A stretch of DNA of 21,514 nucleotides from Candidatus Krumholzibacteriia bacterium (GTDB taxonomy: Bacteria; Krumholzibacteriota; Krumholzibacteriia; G020349025), in the NCBI GenBank assembly GCA_035649275.1, contig DASRJW010000107.1:1-21514 (forward strand), read 5' to 3'. Below the pieces are notes generated by a model. That model saw only the letters and a program-made list of their open reading frames with translations, did no database searches and was not told the DNA's origin. The translations under genes and the position numbers were made by a program. This document shows positions 18,960 to 21,514 of this stretch, one piece after another (the stretch's first letter is position 1; every line of letters begins with the position of its first letter).

Positions 18960-19102
18960 TTCGGGGCCCTCCCCCTTGGAAAGCGCCTGGTCGCGCCAGC
19001 GAGGCTGGTGGCGGCGCCCAGTCCCTGGATGCCGAAGCACGGCTGCGGCGGACGAGCAATGTCTCACCCCCGCCGGTCAGGCGAGAGGCGAGGTTCAAGG
19101 TC

Positions 19103-19354
19103 ATGATCGAATCGATCCAGGAACCCATCGAAGTGCTGGCCCGCTTCGAGCGGGGGAAGCTGCTGCCGTTCCGTTTTCGCTGGAACCAGAGCGTCTTCCG
19201 CATCGCCAAGGTGACCGGGGCATGGGAAGACCGGGAGGGGCAGCACCGGCGGCTGCATTTCTCGGTGCTCACGGACAACGACGATTATTTCGAGCTGCGC
19301 TTCCACAGCGGCGATTTCACCTGGATCCTGAGCAAGGCGTCCCTCGACGCCTGA
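19103..19354 (+). CDS. Small DUF6504-like protein upstream of dinB
   Basis: This 83-residue protein begins MIESIQEPIEVLARFERGKL, continues with PFRFRWNQSVFRIAKVTGAW and RRLHFSVLTDNDDYFELRFH, and ends FTWILSKASLDA. The pattern of beta-strands with xPxxFxWxxxxxxIxxVxGxW and a closing FELRFH-x-W part resembles, as I recall, the small DUF6504-type proteins found beside Y-family polymerase genes. It has no signal peptide or membrane segment. AAGG lies close upstream of ATG 19103. The stop is followed by AAGGAGG and the dinB start only nine bases later, so the two are co-translated. A role in regulating or assisting polymerase IV is inferred from the context; the function is not established here. 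Confidence 0.7.
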   Translation: MIESIQEPIEVLARFERGKLLPFRFRWNQSVFRIAKVTGAWEDREGQHRRLHFSVLTDNDDYFELRFHSGDFTWILSKASLDA

Positions 19355-19363
19355 AGGAGGCAC

Positions 19364-20581
19364 GTGCGTTACGCGATCCACGTGGACATGGACGCTTACT
19401 TCGCCTCCATCGAGCAGCTAGCCAACCCGCACTGGCGCGGCAAGCCCGTGATCGTGGGCGGAGCGCCGGGGACGCGTAGCGCGGTAGCGTCGGCGTCGTA
19501 CGAGGCGCGCGCCTTCGGGGTGCGCGCCGGTATGCCGACGCACGAAGCGCAGCGCCTCTGCCCGCAAGGGATTTTCGTGCCGGGAAACTCGTCGCACTAC
19601 GTGCACACTGCGGTGCGGCTCTACCGGTTGCTCGAACGCTTCTCGCCTCGCGTCGAGCCTGCCAGCATCGACGAGGCTTATGTGGAGGTGGTCACCGAGG
19701 ACGACGTGCGCCCCTTGGGGCGACGGATCATGGCGAGCATCGAAGCGGAGCTGCAGCTCACCGCGAGTCTCGGCATCAGTGATTCCAAGTACCTGGCGAA
19801 GGTGTGCTCCGCTTTCGACAAGCCGCGCGGTCTCACCCTGCTCCACCGCGCCGAAGTGCCGGAGAAACTCTGGCCGCGGCCGTTGCAGGTGCTGTTCGGG
19901 GTCGGAGAAAAGACCGCGGCGCGGCTCCACGCCCTCGGCTGCACCACCGTGGGAGACGTGGCGCACTTGCCGGTGGAGGCGCTGGAACGCGAGTTCGGAA
20001 TCGTCGGCGTCAGCTTGCACGACCTCGCCTCGGGGCGCGATCGCTGGCGGGTGGTGACGCCCTCGGAATCTGCCGATGCCCGCTCCATCGGCCACGAGCA
20101 CACGCTGGAAGAGGATGTCTACGAGCGCAGCGTCGTCGAGGCGTTGCTGAGCGGTCTGGCGGAGCGAGTGGCCCGCCGGGCGCGGCGAGCGGAGATGGCG
20201 GGAAGGCGTCTCGTGCTCAAGCTGCGCGACCCTCGCTTCTTCACGATCACCCATGGTCGGGTGTTGCCGCGGGCGGTGGACACAGCGGAGGAGATCTTCG
20301 CTACCGCGCGCCTGCTCCTCGAGGAGACCCGCTTCTGGGAGCGAGGCGTTCGCCTCGTCGGTCTTTCCCTGCAGTTGCTCGTGGGCACCGGAGCGGCCAG
20401 GCAGCTGCGTTTCGACTTCGCCGCCGGTGCCGAGAAAAAGAGCCCCGTGGTGGATCGCATCCGCTCCAAGTACGGCGAGCACGCCATCGGCCTCGCCCGC
20501 TCTCTGGAGGCGGGTGAGCGCCCGCGGCGGGGCAGTGAGTTTCCCACCTTCCGCCCGCCCGAAGTGGGTCGCGACGGTTGA
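19364..20581 (+). CDS. dinB: DNA polymerase IV (Y family)
   Basis: This 405-residue translesion polymerase copies past damaged bases at the cost of fidelity. The catalytic carboxylates are D8 in HVDMDAYFASIE and D103/E104 in SIDEAYVEV. F13 is at the steric-gate position that excludes ribonucleotides. These positions equal my recollection of E. coli DinB numbering. The helix-hairpin-helix of the thumb is LFGVGEKTAARLHALGCTTV (177-196). The little-finger domain (about 240-345) follows. QLRFDF (347-352) looks like the sliding-clamp binding motif, placed before a 53-residue tail rather than at the very end. GTG 19364 is fixed by AAGGAGG (19354-19360) three bases before it. It sits in a two-gene unit with the 83-residue protein. 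Confidence 0.95.
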   Translation: MRYAIHVDMDAYFASIEQLANPHWRGKPVIVGGAPGTRSAVASASYEARAFGVRAGMPTHEAQRLCPQGIFVPGNSSHYVHTAVRLYRLLERFSPRVEPASIDEAYVEVVTEDDVRPLGRRIMASIEAELQLTASLGISDSKYLAKVCSAFDKPRGLTLLHRAEVPEKLWPRPLQVLFGVGEKTAARLHALGCTTVGDVAHLPVEALEREFGIVGVSLHDLASGRDRWRVVTPSESADARSIGHEHTLEEDVYERSVVEALLSGLAERVARRARRAEMAGRRLVLKLRDPRFFTITHGRVLPRAVDTAEEIFATARLLLEETRFWERGVRLVGLSLQLLVGTGAARQLRFDFAAGAEKKSPVVDRIRSKYGEHAIGLARSLEAGERPRRGSEFPTFRPPEVGRDG

Positions 20582-20592
20582 TCGGCGTGGCG

Positions 20593-20621
20593 TTGCACTC
20601 GTAGGGCCGGTGCGGAATAAT
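20593..20621 (+). promoter_or_regulatory. Possible promoter of the GYD-domain gene
   Basis: TTGCAC (20593-20598, 3 of 6 consensus bases) and AATAAT (20616-20621, 5 of 6) are separated by 17 bases in the short gap after dinB. The spacing and the -10 box are good; the -35 box is weak. Confidence 0.35.
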
Positions 20622-20672
20622 CGCGACGTGGCGCATGCCGCAGTCCGATGGCGATAAGCCCTTGGAGGAGTC

Positions 20673-20969
20673 ATGCCGACGTTCGTCCTCATGACCAAGC
20701 TGTCTCCGGAAGTGACGCGGGACATGAAGAAGCGCGAGAAGATCGGACGGGAGTGGAAGGACGAGATCGACCAGAAGTGCCCGGGCATCCGCTGGATCGA
20801 TCACTACGCCCTCCTCGGCCCCTACGATTTCATGGACATCTTCGAGGCCCCGGACGCGGAGACGGCAGCGAAGGTGTCGATGATCTCTCTTTGCCGAGGC
20901 GCGCTGCAGGCCGAATCCTGGACAGCGATTCCCTACGCGCGCTTCGTCGAGCTGACCAAGCAGATCTAG
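20673..20969 (+). CDS. GYD-domain protein
   Basis: This 98-residue protein has the GYD-family fold pattern: MPTFVLMTKLSPEVT at the start, then GIRWIDHYALLGPYDFMDIF in the middle. The family name-giving G-x-YD part is GPYDFMDIFEAPD, and the end is SWTAIPYARFVELTKQI. The family forms small ferredoxin-like (dimeric alpha-beta barrel) proteins of unknown function. GGAGGAG lies just before ATG 20673, which fixes the start. It lies 91 bases after dinB and has its own possible promoter, so it need not belong to the dinB unit. Confidence 0.88.
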   Translation: MPTFVLMTKLSPEVTRDMKKREKIGREWKDEIDQKCPGIRWIDHYALLGPYDFMDIFEAPDAETAAKVSMISLCRGALQAESWTAIPYARFVELTKQI

Positions 20970-21035
20970 CGCGGATGTGGAGGAAAGCCTGGACGACGAC
21001 CGGCCCGCTTGCGAAGGCACCTGGGACCTGAAGCC

Positions 21036-21514
21036 ATGCCCGAAACGCCCGCAGTCGTGTCCGCAGGAGAGAGACGAGCGCAGCAGGCGGACGTACACGT
21101 CGGCACCTCCGGGTACAGCTTCAAGGACTGGGTGGGGCCCTTCTACCCTGCGGGGACGAAACCGGCCGAGCAGCTTTCCTACTACGCGCAGCGCTTCGAT
21201 TGTCTCGAGGTGAACGTCACCTATTACAGGGTGCCTGACGCCAAGCTCCTGGGCGGCATGGCGGAGCGCACGCCACCGGACTTCCACTTCATCGTCAAGC
21301 TGCACGGCGACATGACGCATCAGCGGAGTCGCGATCCGGCCCTCTATCGTGATTTCGGTGCGGCCCTCGTCCCCCTCGCCGACGCCGGACGTCTCCGCGG
21401 TCTGCTGGCGCAGTTCCCCTACGGCTTCAAGAACACCGAGGAGAACCGCCGTTTCCTGGCGGAAATGCGCGAGCGCCTGGCGCCACATCCTCTGTTCGTG
21501 GAGTTCCGTCACGA
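21036..21514 (+). CDS. DUF72 (YecE-like) protein, 3' partial
   Basis: The frame is open from ATG 21036 to the window end (159 codons and two bases). After about 18 loosely conserved residues it shows the DUF72 start VHVGTSGYSFKDWVGPFYP, then SYYAQRFDCLEVNVTYYRVP and FHFIVKLHGDMTHQRS, and later GLLAQFPYGFKNTEENRRFL. DUF72 proteins are TIM-barrel proteins (YecE-like) of unknown enzymatic role. No strong ribosome binding site precedes the ATG; an in-frame GTG at 21057 would give a shorter N-terminus. It follows the GYD gene by 66 bases in the same direction. The C-terminal part lies outside the window. Confidence 0.88.
   Translation, partial: MPETPAVVSAGERRAQQADVHVGTSGYSFKDWVGPFYPAGTKPAEQLSYYAQRFDCLEVNVTYYRVPDAKLLGGMAERTPPDFHFIVKLHGDMTHQRSRDPALYRDFGAALVPLADAGRLRGLLAQFPYGFKNTEENRRFLAEMRERLAPHPLFVEFRH

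Larger units (their letters stand above)
18782..19102. other. Divergent intergenic control region (thiolase / dinB unit)
   Basis: These 321 bases hold no credible gene on either strand. The middle (about 18890-18965) is clearly more AT-rich than its surroundings and contains a promoter, an inverted repeat and LexA-like half-sites, annotated separately. The part from 18970 to 19090 is GC-rich and would form a structured leader for the dinB-side mRNA. No convincing thiolase promoter was found on the minus strand. Confidence 0.5.

Noticed and set aside
18991-19010. Stem CCAGC/GCTGG in the dinB-side leader as a riboswitch
   Set aside because: It is a single short stem with a 3-base loop in GC-rich sequence; no known riboswitch core was seen.
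17834-19102. Long plus-strand frame running into the 83-residue gene
   Set aside because: Its upstream part is antisense to the thiolase gene and the promoter lies inside it; only the part from ATG 19103 is protein-like.

Overview
This is a GC-rich, densely packed stretch of bacterial chromosome. Start codons are often GTG, many junctions overlap as GTGA, ATGA or TGATG, and most starts have a clear GGAGG-type ribosome binding site. Periplasmic adaptor, secreted amidohydrolase and TPR proteins, together with a sigma-54-type response regulator, point to a two-membrane (Gram-negative-type) bacterium. The protein mix would fit Gemmatimonadota, Acidobacteriota, Candidatus Eisenbacteria or relatives. 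No marker gene is present, so the phylum is an inference. I saw no tRNA, rRNA, CRISPR array, insertion sequence or prophage gene.

Layout: (1) 1-2426, plus strand: the C-terminal bulk of a D-aminoacylase-like amidohydrolase, overlapping by GTGA with a SAM-dependent methyltransferase. (2) 2552-2959, minus strand: a small membrane protein with a good promoter and twin GTACTTT repeats, followed by a roughly 540-base gene-poor stretch holding frameshifted coding remnants and inverted repeats. (3) 3496-10842, plus strand: a six-gene operon of membrane-fusion adaptor, ABC ATPase, two MacB/FtsX-type permeases, an NtrC-type response regulator and a histidine kinase. (4) 10959-12973, plus strand: an 81-residue protein of unknown function and a secreted TPR protein with a histidine-rich core. 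(5) 12980-17268, minus strand: a secreted TolB-propeller/amidohydrolase fusion coupled by a 1-base overlap to a DUF1028-TPR protein. (6) 17519-18781, minus strand: an SCP2-type thiolase with a hairpin right after its stop. (7) 19103-20581, plus strand: an 83-residue partner protein and DNA polymerase IV (dinB), with a strong sigma-70-like promoter and a LexA-like half-site upstream. (8) 20673-end: a GYD-domain protein and the start of a DUF72 protein.

How the genes work together: the region-3 operon looks like a self-contained envelope transporter encoding its own sensor and regulator. Region 5 looks like a secreted hydrolase pair. Region 7 looks like a DNA-damage-tolerance unit. The others are single genes without a clear joint pathway. 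Most families are known ones. The most notable points are the lost HxH metal motif in the first amidohydrolase, the dinB control region, the unexplained small proteins and the palindrome cluster before the ABC operon. I found no convincing evidence of a wholly new multi-gene system.
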